Origin: Motiliproteus sp. SC1-56
GTDB taxonomy: Bacteria > Pseudomonadota > Gammaproteobacteria > Pseudomonadales > Balneatricaceae
Reading direction: 5' to 3'
Assembly (NCBI RefSeq): GCF_017309075.1
Contig: NZ_JAEMGS010000009.1
Span: 124,001 to 188,000 of the forward strand
Length of the DNA stretch: 64,000 bases
Part shown: one piece after another, positions 18,874 through 28,734 of the stretch
Numbering within the stretch: the first letter of the stretch is position 1
How the letters are laid out: each line of letters opens with the position of its first letter
The notes under the pieces: generated by a model
Database searches by the model: none
The model's input: only the letters and a program-made list of their open reading frames with translations
Told to the model about the DNA's origin: nothing
Position numbers and translations under genes: made by a program

Positions 18874-19000
18874 TCGGTGGTTCGAGCCGAGCGAAGCGAG
18901 ACGACGTTGCGCGGCGCGCAACGGCCCGAAGGGGAACCATCCACCCCTCACCACCATTCGAATTTGAAAGCCTCGCATACGCGGGGCTTTTTCGTTTGCG
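18874..19000 (+). repeat. Partial duplicate of the tRNA-Tyr 3' end and terminator, interrupted by a 53-base insert
   Basis: Bases 18939-19000 repeat 18775-18836 with only a handful of mismatches (tRNA 3' end with CCA, spacer, terminator, trailing TTTGCG). Just before, 18874-18885 repeat the T-arm start TCGGTGGTTCGA of the tRNA (18763-18774). Between the two halves lies a 53-base insert (18886-18938) containing a perfect 7-bp hairpin GTTGCGC-GGC-GCGCAAC. The copy lacks the 5' half and anticodon, so it is not a working tRNA. Confidence 0.85.
18969..18992 (+). terminator. Second copy of the tRNA terminator
   Basis: Stem AGCCTCGC / GCGGGGCT (one T-G wobble), loop ATAC, followed by a T run. It is the duplicated partner of the terminator after tRNA-Tyr. 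Confidence 0.7.
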
Positions 19001-19188
19001 CCGGTCATGTTCCAACTTCCGTTTTTCGCTGACACCTCGACAGCGAAGTAGGCGCCCCCGCGCTCGAATCACCGCGCCCAGTTCTTTCCGCAAGCCTGAC
19101 CCAGCTCAAGGGTTCCTTTCCTTGTCCCGGCCTGCCGCCCGGGATGGGGTACTATGCGAATTTCCAGCGAACCTCTAGGAAGCCGAAT

Positions 19189-19761
19189 ATGGATATCACC
19201 ACCCTGATCATTATCGCCCTGACCTGCGTCCTGATTTTTTATCTCGTGCTTATTTACAACAACCTGGTCAGCCTCAAGCACAATGTGTCCAAGGCCTGGG
19301 CCAATATCGACGTGCTGCTCAAGCAACGGCACGAGGAGCTGCCCAAGCTGGTGGAGACCTGCAAGCAGTACATGGGCTACGAAAAAGAGACCCTGGCCGC
19401 GGTGACCCAGGCTCGGTCGGCGGTTTCCAAGGCGCGTCAGGAGGGGAACATCCAGGCCCTGGGCGCCGCCGAGACCCAGTTACGGCTGGGGCTGGGCAAC
19501 CTGTTCGCGTTGGCCGAAGCCTACCCAGAGCTCAAGGCCAGCGAAGCCTTTCAGCATCTGCAGCTGAGAATCACCGGGCTGGAGCAGGATATCGCCGACC
19601 GGCGCGAGTTTTACAATGCTTCTGTTAACCTCAATAACGTGCGCATCGAGCAGTTCCCGGACCTGATGGTGGCCCGCGGGCTGGGCTTCAAGGATTTTGA
19701 CCTGCTGGAATTCTCCGAAGCCGAAAAGGCCGACGTGGACATGAAGGCCCTCTTTTCGTGA
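19189..19761 (+). CDS. lemA: LemA family protein
   Basis: 190 residues from the ATG at 19189, preceded by TAGGAAG; an in-frame ATG at 19144 adds 15 atypical residues. One N-terminal membrane helix (about 3-24, T-L-I-I-I-A-L-T ...) then a helical cytoplasmic domain with the LemA motifs L-V-S-L-K-H-N-V-x-K-A-W-A-N-I-D-V-L-L-K-Q-R and E-L-P-K-L-V-E-T. Function in bacteria is poorly defined. It overlaps the next gene by 4 bases, and lemA-GIDE pairs are common. Confidence 0.92.
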   Translation: MDITTLIIIALTCVLIFYLVLIYNNLVSLKHNVSKAWANIDVLLKQRHEELPKLVETCKQYMGYEKETLAAVTQARSAVSKARQEGNIQALGAAETQLRLGLGNLFALAEAYPELKASEAFQHLQLRITGLEQDIADRREFYNASVNLNNVRIEQFPDLMVARGLGFKDFDLLEFSEAEKADVDMKALFS

Positions 19762-20678
19762 GCTTCAGTCAGTGGAAGGCGTCCCTCGGTGGCAACGAGG
19801 TCGCTTTCTTCCTGGCGCTCACGGCCGTGGCAGCGCTGATACTGGCCGTGCTGTGCTTCTACTTTCTGCGGCGGGCGCGGCTGATCGAAGATACCCCGAC
19901 CTCCAAAATACGCTCCGCCGCCCAGGGCTACGTGGAGCTCAAAGGCGCGGTGATCGGAGGCGAGACGGGGGAGCTTTTATCGCCACTGAGCCAGGTGCCC
20001 TGTGTCTGGTATCAGTACAAGGTACAGCGCTACCGCAAGAGCGGTAAACACGGTCGTTGGCAGACGGTACGCCAGGGTAGCAGCGAGCAGTGGTTTCAGA
20101 TCGACGACGACAGCGACACCTGTATTGTCGATCCCGAGGCTGCCGAGGTCATAACCGAACACAGCCGGACGTGGTACGGCCACAGCGAGTATCCCGCAAA
20201 GAGCGCCCATGGGGGCCTTTCGCTTCTGAGCCTGTCTGCGGGAGGGAGTCGCTACCGGTACAGGGAAAAGTTCATCCATCGGCACGACGTTATTTATGCA
20301 CTGGGTCACCTACAAACCGTAGGCGGTGGGCGCCAGCTACCCGGCCACCGGGAACAGACCGGCGAGGTGATCCGCGAGTGGAAGCAAGACTACCGGCACC
20401 TGCTAAAGCAGTTTGATCGCAACCGCGACGGCGAAATAGACCTCAAGGAGTGGGAAATGGTGCGCCAGGCCGCCCAGCACGAGGCGGCGAAGCGGCGCGG
20501 CAAGCTGGCCGAAGTTCCGACCATGCACGTTCTAAGCCGCCCCCCCAACCGGCACTATCCTTTTATTCTTTCGACCCGCAGTCAGAAATACCTGGCACGG
20601 CGATTCCGCTACTCCGCAGGGGGAGCTCTGGGAGGGCTGTTGGCCTGCGGCGGGTTCGCCATCGCCCTGCTCAGCTAA
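19758..20678 (+). CDS. GIDE-domain membrane protein with EF-hand
   Basis: 306 residues, GTG start overlapping the lemA stop. N-terminal helix at about 13-35, a GIDE-type domain (about 50-200: S-A-A-Q-G-Y-V-E-L-K-G-A-V ... L-S-P-L-S-Q-V-P-C-V-W-Y-Q-Y-K-V), then an EF-hand loop D-R-N-R-D-G-E-I-D-L-K-E near 222-233, and a C-terminal helix at about 282-304. GIDE domains were named from a eukaryotic E3 ligase, but there is no RING finger here, so ligase activity is not implied. Probably acts with LemA in the inner membrane. Its end overlaps the convergent HugZ-like gene by 8 bases. Confidence 0.85.
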   Translation: MSFSQWKASLGGNEVAFFLALTAVAALILAVLCFYFLRRARLIEDTPTSKIRSAAQGYVELKGAVIGGETGELLSPLSQVPCVWYQYKVQRYRKSGKHGRWQTVRQGSSEQWFQIDDDSDTCIVDPEAAEVITEHSRTWYGHSEYPAKSAHGGLSLLSLSAGGSRYRYREKFIHRHDVIYALGHLQTVGGGRQLPGHREQTGEVIREWKQDYRHLLKQFDRNRDGEIDLKEWEMVRQAAQHEAAKRRGKLAEVPTMHVLSRPPNRHYPFILSTRSQKYLARRFRYSAGGALGGLLACGGFAIALLS

Positions 20679-21228
20679 CCGACCCCGGCGGGCCGATCGC
20701 TTGCAGTGCGCCGCCGGGCTGCCATTCGAAGGCGCGACCGAACCCCACCACGTAACGGCCCTGCTTCGGGGTCAGGCGAAACAGCTGAAAATCCGGCAGC
20801 GACCGCAGCAGACTGACGGTCTCGCCGTGGCGCGCCTCCAGGGCCTTGACCATTGCCGCCCCCGCGGCCCCCTTCACATCCTCGATTTCGGCGCGGCACT
20901 GCAGACTGAGCCGCTCGCGGGCAAAAAGATTGCGGCTCTGCCGCTCGTCGCGAATGAAGAGCACCGCACAACGGGCATCTTTCCGCAAATTTCGGGTGTG
21001 AGCCGCCAAGGCGCTGATATAGATCCAGAAAACGCCGTCCGCACCCTCCACAAACGGAGCGTAACTGAGCTCCGGCGCCCCCTCTTGGTCCAACGTCGAC
21101 AGCAGTAGCGTGTCAAACGATGACACCAGTGCGCGGCAGGCTTTTTCCTGGACCGCGATCTCCTCCTCCCGTGGCGGCAAGGCCTCGCCGCTCCCCCGCG
21201 CCCGCTCCGGGCGGATATCGTCTCGCAT
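20671..21228 (-). CDS. HugZ-like heme-utilisation/flavin-reductase-fold protein
   Basis: 185 residues of the pyridoxamine-phosphate-oxidase-like split barrel: T-L-D-Q-E-G-A-P-E-L-S-Y-A-P-F at about 45-60, H-T-R-N-L-R-K-D-A-R-C-A-V-L-F, and the C-terminal R-L-T-P-K-Q-G-R-Y-V-V-G-F-G-R-A-F-E, which matches the HugZ group. HugZ proteins bind or degrade heme, but many relatives have no tested activity. Start ATG with AAAGGAG in front. No heme-uptake genes lie nearby, so the role is open. Confidence 0.82.
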   Translation of the reverse strand: MRDDIRPERARGSGEALPPREEEIAVQEKACRALVSSFDTLLLSTLDQEGAPELSYAPFVEGADGVFWIYISALAAHTRNLRKDARCAVLFIRDERQSRNLFARERLSLQCRAEIEDVKGAAGAAMVKALEARHGETVSLLRSLPDFQLFRLTPKQGRYVVGFGRAFEWQPGGALQAIGPPGSVS

Positions 21229-21397
21229 AGTTTGTTTGCTCCTTTCAAGACGCGTTCAGACGCTGCATTCAAGTGCTCTGGCGGAACATGGCACCACATT
21301 TGCTGTGGCTAATTATGAGACAGGGGATCAATGGCTGACGATCACCGCCAGCACAGTCCCCGTCCCCGAGGGCCCAGCCATTGCCAGGGAACCGTTG

Positions 21398-21814
21398 ATG
21401 CCACACGACCAGTATATCGACCACCCCCGGGAGATTCCCATCACCCTGGAATCACTCCCCCCGCCTGACATGGCGCCCGGCGGTCCGGTGCCGGCGGGCG
21501 GCCTGCGCTTGCGCTGGCGGGAGAAGGTGGCCGTGGGACGTTTCCTGCGGGTGCGCATCCCCACCGTCCAACCCGACGCCTGGGCCGACATGCTGGTCGC
21601 CTGGCACCGCCTTGGCCGCGACGATTACGAGCTGGGGTTGCGTTTTCTGGATGCCGAGCAAGCCTTCAAAATGCGACTCATGGAGCAGATCTGCCACATC
21701 AACTGCTACCAGGCCGCCGTCCGCCGACGGGAAGGACGTCAGCTGAGTACCCAGCAAGCGGCCCGAGAGTGGATCGCCAGCTTTGCCGCCGATTTCCCCA
21801 CCGTGATCCCCTGA
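21398..21814 (+). CDS. PilZ-domain protein
   Basis: 138 residues from the ATG at 21398 (AGGGAA in front). The C-terminal half has the shape of a short PilZ-type domain: V-G-R-F-L-R-V-R-I-P ... A-W-H-R-L-G-R-D-D-Y-E-L-G-L-R-F-L-D ... Q-I-C-H-I-N-C-Y. The classical cyclic-di-GMP motif RxxxR is not obvious (only V-A-V-G-R-F-L-R before the sheet), so binding of the messenger is uncertain. Transcribed toward kdsA but with a separate promoter between. Divergent from the HugZ-like gene. Confidence 0.75.
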   Translation: MPHDQYIDHPREIPITLESLPPPDMAPGGPVPAGGLRLRWREKVAVGRFLRVRIPTVQPDAWADMLVAWHRLGRDDYELGLRFLDAEQAFKMRLMEQICHINCYQAAVRRREGRQLSTQQAAREWIASFAADFPTVIP

Positions 21815-22735
<921 letters not shown>

Positions 22736-22815
22736 GGACAGTGCGGCGCAAGAGGGTGATGGACTACTATTAACTGCAAACTACAGCTGTCCCGGCAACG
22801 GAGTGTAAGGAAGTA

Positions 22816-24888
22816 ATGAGCGACGATTTTCCCCTCGACTTTTCCACCCTGCGTAAAGGGCTGGTCATCGGCCCTGAACACCACCAGTTCAAACTCATCA
22901 AGCCGGTCAGCAACAGTCCGATCGGCCAGGTGTGGCATGCCGATGACCTGAGCCTGGGCGAGCAGAGCGAGGCCAACACCCGGGTGGCCCTGGAGATCGT
23001 GAATCCCGCCTTGCTGGAGGAGGCCGCCACGGTCGAGGCCTTCAAGACCCAGGTCACCCGCTGCAAACCACTCGAGCACCGCCACATCGCCCGCACCTAC
23101 GGGTACTTCCTGAGCCGCGAAGGCTGGCTGTTTGTCGCCATGGAGCCGGTGGCTACCCGCAGCCTCGCCCGCATCCTGCTGGAAGACGGCTACGACCAGC
23201 TCAGCGCCGAGCGCGCACGCATCATCCTGACCCAGATCGCCCAGGGGCTGGACTATGCCCACCAGCAAGGCATCACCCACGGCGACCTCAGTCCCTGGAA
23301 TATCATCATCACCCGGGAGGCCGGCGCCAAGCTGGTGAACCTGGCCTTCCGCCAACCGTTGCTGCAGCAGATCCAGCGCCAGGGACACCGGCTGCTGAAT
23401 ACCGAATACCACCCGCCCGAGGCCTATGAGCAGGTGCCCCTCGCCGCCAGCGCCGACATCTACCCCTTTGCCTGCCTGGTGTATCAACTGTTTGCCGGAC
23501 GTCCGCCGTTTATTTCTGAAGTTCCGGTAGAGAGCCGCGACCCCGAGGCGGTGCCGGCGCCGCCGGGCTTTTCGGAGCGCCAGTGGGCACTGCTGCGCCG
23601 GGCGCTCGCCGCCGACCCGGCGCAGCGCCCGGACAGCGCCGTCACCCTGATCGAGCAGCTGTTTACCGAAGAGCCGACACCGGTTCCATCCCGGGGGAAA
23701 GACAGAACGGGCACGAGCCTCCCGCCAGCCGAGTCATCTACAGCCCCCCAGACCAGGCCGGCGCGCAGCGGCGCCTGGCGCGCAGCGGCTGGCGGCCTGC
23801 TACTGTTTGCCGCCGGTGCCGCCGCCGGTTATCTGCTGGCCAATGAACAGCAGAAGCGAAGCCTGCGCGCCCTGCTCGACCAGGTGGCACAGATTCAGCG
23901 GCAGCTGGCAGCCCCAGCCTCCCCCGCGGGAGAGAAGGCGCTCGCCGACGCCTTGGCAGATCTTGAATCGACCCGGCCGGACCCGGCGCTGCTGGACGGC
24001 CTGAACCAGCTGCTGGCCAGTTACCGGAAAAGCCTGGAGCCCGCACCGGTCAAGACACCGCCCCGCGCAAAACCGGTGGAGACGCGCGCCGCCCTAACGA
24101 GCAGGGCCGCGGACGAGCAGACGATTCCAGAAGGCGCGGTAATCAAGGCCGGTGCGGTATTCAAAGATGAGATTCTTCCTGATGTGTTCGGACCCAACAT
24201 GGTGGTGGTGCCGGCGGGCACCTTTCGCATGGGAGACATCGACGGTGACGGCGATGACAACGAGTTGCCCGTGCACCCGGTAAGCATTCCCCGGGCTTTC
24301 GCCCTCTCGGAGAAGGAAATCACCTTCGCCGAGTACGACCTGTTCGCCCTCAGCACCGGCCGCGACCTGCCCGACGACGAAGGCTGGGGCCGAGGCGAGC
24401 GGCCGGTTATCAACGTCAGCTGGAACGACGCCAACGCCTACGCCCACTGGGTACGCCGCCAGACCGGGCTCGCCTACCGCCTGCCCTCGGAAGCCGAGTG
24501 GGAATACGCGGCCCGGGCCGGCAACGCCAGCCGCTTCTGGTGGGGCGATACCGTGGGCGAGGGAAACGCTGCCTGTGACGGTTGCGGCTCCCCCTTTGAC
24601 GGCAAGCAAACCGCCCCCACCGGCAGCTTCGACCCCAACCCCTTTGGCCTCTACGACATGAACGGCAATGCCTACGAGTGGGTCGCCGACTGCTACAACG
24701 ACTCCTACACACGGGCTCCCGATGACGGCAGCGCCTGGACCCAGGGCCAGTGCCAGTATCGGGTGATGCGCGGGGGTTCTTGGTACGACACCCCCAGGCT
24801 GATCCGCTCCGCCAGCCGCTACCGCCACCCGGCCAACGCCAGCCTCAGCAGCTGGGGCTTTCGCCTCGCCCTGGACCTCGAGGGTTAG
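22816..24888 (+). CDS. Membrane pseudokinase fused to a SUMF1/formylglycine-enzyme-like domain
   Basis: 690 residues. Residues about 22-275 have a protein-kinase fold, but the VAIK Lys is Glu60 (V-A-L-E), HRD is H155-G-D157, and DFG is N175-L-A. Asp157 and Asn162 remain, so phosphotransfer looks unlikely. A membrane helix spans about 320-342, then a coiled coil (about 345-375) and, from about 462 to the end, a SUMF1 domain (V-P-A-G-T-F-R-M-G ... Y-R-L-P-S-E-A-E-W-E-Y-A-A-R ... R-G-G-S-W). The R-G-G-S-W-Y-D-T-P region lacks the catalytic Cys pair of true formylglycine enzymes. Likely a cytoplasmic pseudokinase with a periplasmic binding module. Start supported by AAGGAAG. Confidence 0.85.
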   Translation: MSDDFPLDFSTLRKGLVIGPEHHQFKLIKPVSNSPIGQVWHADDLSLGEQSEANTRVALEIVNPALLEEAATVEAFKTQVTRCKPLEHRHIARTYGYFLSREGWLFVAMEPVATRSLARILLEDGYDQLSAERARIILTQIAQGLDYAHQQGITHGDLSPWNIIITREAGAKLVNLAFRQPLLQQIQRQGHRLLNTEYHPPEAYEQVPLAASADIYPFACLVYQLFAGRPPFISEVPVESRDPEAVPAPPGFSERQWALLRRALAADPAQRPDSAVTLIEQLFTEEPTPVPSRGKDRTGTSLPPAESSTAPQTRPARSGAWRAAAGGLLLFAAGAAAGYLLANEQQKRSLRALLDQVAQIQRQLAAPASPAGEKALADALADLESTRPDPALLDGLNQLLASYRKSLEPAPVKTPPRAKPVETRAALTSRAADEQTIPEGAVIKAGAVFKDEILPDVFGPNMVVVPAGTFRMGDIDGDGDDNELPVHPVSIPRAFALSEKEITFAEYDLFALSTGRDLPDDEGWGRGERPVINVSWNDANAYAHWVRRQTGLAYRLPSEAEWEYAARAGNASRFWWGDTVGEGNAACDGCGSPFDGKQTAPTGSFDPNPFGLYDMNGNAYEWVADCYNDSYTRAPDDGSAWTQGQCQYRVMRGGSWYDTPRLIRSASRYRHPANASLSSWGFRLALDLEG

Positions 24889-24964
24889 CGCGGGCCGGGG
24901 CGCTGGGAGCCTACGCCATTGGTCTTAATCCCCGGGCGCCCGCTCGCTAATTTTTTGCGCTTGC

Positions 24965-24973
24965 TGCTATAAT
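24965..24973 (+). promoter_or_regulatory. Extended -10 promoter of mdh
   Basis: TGCTATAAT, an extended -10 element (TG-n-TATAAT), about 70 bases before the mdh ATG. No good -35 lies at 17 bases upstream, which fits extended -10 promoters. Confidence 0.55.
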
Positions 24974-25043
24974 CGCGCCAGCTTTCTGGAGCCCCACCAG
25001 CGGTGCGGGCCCTCAAAACCTTAACAACGAAAGGGGACCTTCC

Positions 25044-26024
25044 ATGAAACAACCTGTACGCGTCGCAGTCACCGGTGCCGCCGGCCAGATCAGCTACTCG
25101 CTGCTGATTCGCATCGCTTCCGGCCAGATGCTGGGCAATGACCAGCCGGTCATCCTTCAGCTGCTGGAGATCACCCCGGCGCTGGACGCCCTCAAGGGTG
25201 TGGCCATGGAACTTGAAGACTGCGCCTTCCCCTTGCTGCAGGGCATCGTCCAGACCGACGACGCCAACGTCGCCTTCAAGGACGCCGATTACGCCCTGCT
25301 GGTCGGTGCCCGCCCCCGCGGCCCCGGCATGGAGCGTAAGGACCTGCTGGAAGCCAACGCCGCCATCTTCTCCGTACAGGGTAAGGCCCTGAACGACCAC
25401 GCCAGCCGCGACGTCAAAGTGCTGGTTGTCGGCAACCCCGCCAACACCAACGCTTTGATCGCCCAGAAGAACGCGCCGGACCTCGATCCCAAGCAGTTCA
25501 CCGCGATGACCCGCCTGGACCACAACCGCGCCCTGGCGCAGCTGGCCAACAAGACCGGCAAGCACACCACCGACGTGAAGAAGGTCACCATCTGGGGCAA
25601 CCACTCCGCCACCCAGTACCCCGATATCAGCACCACCCTGATCGATGGCCAGGCAGCTACCGATCTGGTTGACGAGGACTGGTACAAGAGCGAGTTCATC
25701 CCCTGCGTCCAGCAGCGCGGCGCCGCCATCATCCAGGCCCGTGGTCTCTCCTCCGCCGCTTCCGCCGCCAACGCCGCCGTCGAACACATGCGCGACTGGG
25801 CGCTGGGCAGCGCCGAAGGCGACTGGGTCAGCATGGGCATTCCCAGCGACGGCAGCTACGGCATCGAAGAAGGCCTGATCTACTCCTTCCCGGTCACCTG
25901 CAAGAACGGCCAGTACGAAATCGTCCAGGGTATCGAAATCGGTGAATTCAGCCGTCAAAAGATGGAAGCCACCGAGCAGGAACTGAAAGAAGAGCGCGAC
26001 GGCGTCAAGCACCTCTTTCCCTGA
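25044..26024 (+). CDS. mdh: Malate dehydrogenase (NAD)
   Basis: 326 residues, the type seen in many beta- and gammaproteobacteria that resembles cytosolic eukaryotic MDH. Interconverts malate and oxaloacetate in the TCA cycle. Seen: nucleotide loop G-A-A-G-Q-I-S at 11-17, substrate loop [18 protein letters not shown], the active-site D-H-N-R-A and the catalytic His in [10 protein letters not shown]. Good ribosome binding site AAAGGGGACC. It has its own promoter and a strong terminator, so it is monocistronic. Confidence 0.97.
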   Translation: MKQPVRVAVTGAAGQISYSLLIRIASGQMLGNDQPVILQLLEITPALDALKGVAMELEDCAFPLLQGIVQTDDANVAFKDADYALLVGARPRGPGMERKDLLEANAAIFSVQGKALNDHASRDVKVLVVGNPANTNALIAQKNAPDLDPKQFTAMTRLDHNRALAQLANKTGKHTTDVKKVTIWGNHSATQYPDISTTLIDGQAATDLVDEDWYKSEFIPCVQQRGAAIIQARGLSSAASAANAAVEHMRDWALGSAEGDWVSMGIPSDGSYGIEEGLIYSFPVTCKNGQYEIVQGIEIGEFSRQKMEATEQELKEERDGVKHLFP

Positions 26025-26040
26025 GTCGACCCCGAGTCCA

Positions 26041-26071
26041 AAAACCGCGGCCTAAGGCCGCGGTTTTTTTA
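26041..26071 (+). terminator. Rho-independent terminator of mdh
   Basis: 13-bp perfect stem centred on CCGCGGCC-TAA-GGCCGCGG with A and T flanks, ending in seven T. It lies 17 bases after the mdh stop. Confidence 0.93.
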
Positions 26072-26175
26072 TGCCCCTAATTTGCGACGGCTGATTCACC
26101 AGCCCTTGATGTGCGTCTATTGATTCCCCTCGCCGGCTGGCCATAATTCCCTGAAAGCGTTCACAGGATCCGCCG

Positions 26176-27489
26176 ATGAAGCCACCCGCCCACCGCCACC
26201 CGCACCGGGAAAGCTACCTGCTCTACGGCGGTGGTGTGCTGCTGCTCGTCATCGGCTTTTTTATCGCCTACCAGTTCGTCGATCCCGCCCCGCCCCGCCA
26301 CCTCCGTATCGCTACCGGCAATCCGGAGAACGCCTACTTCCAATTTGCCCAGCAGTACCGCGAGCAGCTGGTGCCCGAGGGGGTGAAGCTGGAGGTGGTA
26401 GCCAGTGCAGGCTCAGTGGAAAACCTGCGCCTGCTGCAGGCCGGGGAAGTCGACCTGGCCTTCATTCAGGGCGGCATTCAACCCGATGACCCCGACGCTC
26501 CCCTGCAAGCGTTGGGCAGTCTCTACTTTGAGCCGCTCTGGGTATTTCACCGCCCGGGGCTTGAGATCACAAAACTCCGACAACTCGCGGGCATGCGCCT
26601 GGCTGTCGGCGCGCCGGGCAGCGGCACCCGCGCGGTGGTGCAGCGCCTGCTGGCAGAAAACGGCCTGAATGAAACGAACACAGACCTGCATGCGCTCGCC
26701 GGCAAAGCCGCCGCAACAGCGCTGGAGCAGGGAGAGATCGACGCCCTCTTTCTGGTCACCGCCCCCCGCTCCCAGCTGCTAAGAGAGCTTTTAAACAACC
26801 CGAACGCCCAATTGATGGATTTCGCGCGGGCGCCGGCCTACCAGCGCCGACACCGCTTTCTCTCGGCGCTGGAGTTGCCCGAGGGCAGCGTCGACCTGGC
26901 CGCCAACATTCCGGAGCGGGATTTCCACCTGCTCGCGCCCGCCGCCACCCTCGTGGTCGGGGAAAATTTTCACCCGGCCCTGGTTCCCCTGCTACTCGAC
27001 GTGGCGCGCCAGGTACACGACAGGGGCGGTCTGTTTGAGACCACTGACCAGTTCCCCTCCGCCGATTTCATTGATTTTCCCCTCAATGAAGAAGCCAAGC
27101 GGTTTTACCGCAAAGGCCCCCCTTTTCTGCAGCGCTACATGCCTTTCTGGGCAGCCAGCCTGGTGGACCGGCTGATGGTACTGGCGATCCCGATCATCAC
27201 CCTGATGCTGCCCCTCTCCAAGGTGCTGCCCCCCACCTACCGCTGGCGGATCCGCTCGCGAATCTACCGCTGGTACGACCGCCTGCGCGAGCTCGACTTC
27301 CGGGCCGAAGAGATCAAAACCCCGGCCGAAGCCAAAGCGCTGCTGGACGATCTGCTGCAGGTGGAAAAAGAGGTAATGCAGGTACCGGTTCCCAAATCCT
27401 ATGCCGACGCCCAGTACAACCTGCGTCTGCACCTGCGCCTGATCCGCGAGCGCCTGGAGCGTCAGAAAACCCAACTTGAACCCCGATAA
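26176..27489 (+). CDS. TAXI-family TRAP transporter solute-binding protein with C-terminal membrane helix
   Basis: 437 residues. N-terminal membrane anchor (about 15-37, L-L-Y-G-G-G-V-L-L-L-V-I-G-F-F), then the TAXI binding fold beginning L-R-I-A-T-G-N-P-E-N-A-Y-F-Q-F-A with E-V-V-A-S-A-G-S-V-E-N-L and V-D-L-A-F-I-Q-G-G. A second helix at about 325-350 is followed by a cytoplasmic C-terminal tail. TRAP binding proteins usually pair with a DctQM permease, but none is encoded nearby. This membrane-anchored form with a cytoplasmic tail may be a sensor rather than a transport receptor. Start has AGGA in front. Confidence 0.82.
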   Translation: MKPPAHRHPHRESYLLYGGGVLLLVIGFFIAYQFVDPAPPRHLRIATGNPENAYFQFAQQYREQLVPEGVKLEVVASAGSVENLRLLQAGEVDLAFIQGGIQPDDPDAPLQALGSLYFEPLWVFHRPGLEITKLRQLAGMRLAVGAPGSGTRAVVQRLLAENGLNETNTDLHALAGKAAATALEQGEIDALFLVTAPRSQLLRELLNNPNAQLMDFARAPAYQRRHRFLSALELPEGSVDLAANIPERDFHLLAPAATLVVGENFHPALVPLLLDVARQVHDRGGLFETTDQFPSADFIDFPLNEEAKRFYRKGPPFLQRYMPFWAASLVDRLMVLAIPIITLMLPLSKVLPPTYRWRIRSRIYRWYDRLRELDFRAEEIKTPAEAKALLDDLLQVEKEVMQVPVPKSYADAQYNLRLHLRLIRERLERQKTQLEPR

Positions 27490-27503
27490 GGTCAACCGCT
27501 GTA

Positions 27504-28604
27504 ATGCCCATAGTTGTACTGCTCTTGCTGTTAAGCCTCGCCTCCGGCACCCTCGCCAGCACCCTGCCGAGCTGCGAACGTAACGGCACCCTCGTCTACT
27601 CCCGTGACTGCCTGGACAACGAACCAGCCCCTGCCGCCCCCGGGGCTGATCACGCCCCGCACGCGTCGGCTTCAGCGCTGAAACCCGACGACTGCAGCCC
27701 TGCCGAGCTGGCCCGCTCCGCGTTCAAGGGCACACCGCGACTACGCCGTTGCGCACTGACGGCGGCCAAATCCGGCCAGGCCACCGAGGACGGCCGCACC
27801 CTGCTGCACTGGGCCGTGACCGGTGGTCAGGTGAAGACCGCACAGTGGCTGATCGACATTGGCGCCCCTCTCTCCGCGGGTTCACGCCGCGACCTCGGTG
27901 GCCAGCCCCTGCACCTGGCCGCCGAAGCCGGTGACAGGGCGATGACCCGTCTGCTGCTGAAGGCCGGTGCGCCGGTCGACGGGCGCGACCTTTTCGGTTA
28001 TACCCCGCTGCACCGGGCCGCCGCCGCCGGGCAGGTCGCGGTAGTCGAGGCGCTACTGGCAAGCGGCGCCGACATTGAGGCCCGGGACCGGACCGGCAAG
28101 ACCCCCCTGCTGTTGGCGGTCAGCCACCAGCGGCCCGAAATTCTGGACAGGCTGTTACAGGCGGGGGCTGACCCCGGCGTTTCAACCCACAAGGGCCGCA
28201 ATGCCCTGCACTACGCCGAAGGTGATGCCGAGCTGATGGTAAAGGTGCTGGCCGCGGGTGCAGACGAGCCCCCCGCACAAGCGGGCAACAGCCCGCTGCG
28301 TAAACTGATCAAATCCGGCGCCGCCGCCAACTGGGAAAGCATCCGCCAGTTGCTCCTGCTGCGCCCCGACATGGCCCGCAGGGATTCCTACGCACTGCTG
28401 GTACTGAGCCTGGAACAGAACCACCTGCCCCTGTTTCGGTTGCTGCTGCAACAGGGCGCAAATGCCGGTGAGCTACGCCTGGCCAGGTTCCAGGAGCGCC
28501 CCGAGTTTCTCCGGGCGCTGCTCAAGCACGGGATCATGGCCCCCGCCCGGGGCGACGACAAGATCGCAGACTCCGCCCTCCCCCGCGGGGAAAACAAAGG
28601 CTAG
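27504..28604 (+). CDS. Exported ankyrin-repeat protein
   Basis: 366 residues. Signal peptide at 1-18 (P-I-V-V-L-L-L-L-L-S-L-A-S-G), a short Cys-containing region (S-C-E-R-N-G-T-L-V-Y-S-R-D-C), then four or five ankyrin repeats at about 95-250 (D-G-R-T-L-L-H-W-A-V-T-G-G, G-Y-T-P-L-H-R-A-A-A-A-G, T-G-K-T-P-L-L-L-A-V). Periplasmic ankyrin proteins bind other proteins; the partner is unknown. It starts 15 bases after the TAXI gene, so the two are probably co-transcribed. Confidence 0.85.
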   Translation: MPIVVLLLLLSLASGTLASTLPSCERNGTLVYSRDCLDNEPAPAAPGADHAPHASASALKPDDCSPAELARSAFKGTPRLRRCALTAAKSGQATEDGRTLLHWAVTGGQVKTAQWLIDIGAPLSAGSRRDLGGQPLHLAAEAGDRAMTRLLLKAGAPVDGRDLFGYTPLHRAAAAGQVAVVEALLASGADIEARDRTGKTPLLLAVSHQRPEILDRLLQAGADPGVSTHKGRNALHYAEGDAELMVKVLAAGADEPPAQAGNSPLRKLIKSGAAANWESIRQLLLLRPDMARRDSYALLVLSLEQNHLPLFRLLLQQGANAGELRLARFQERPEFLRALLKHGIMAPARGDDKIADSALPRGENKG

Positions 28605-28734
28605 CCCGGGCGTGAAAAGCCGTCCGGACCAGCCGCACCGGGGTACGAGGACCCATGCCACGGCGGGCCAAGCCCCGCCCCCCGTGACCTACACTAGCCA
28701 AAGCCGAACCACCACGTTTTAAGGAACCCAACCG

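Noticed and set aside
18886-18938. Insert in the tRNA copy as a self-splicing intron
   Set aside because: At 53 bases it is far too short for a group I or II intron, and the copy lacks the 5' tRNA half.
18766-19035. Frames over the tRNA-Tyr duplication on both strands
   Set aside because: They are built from tRNA and terminator sequence; no start signals or protein family.
26176-27489. TAXI protein as part of a complete TRAP transporter
   Set aside because: No DctQ or DctM permease gene lies nearby; neighbours are mdh and an ankyrin protein.
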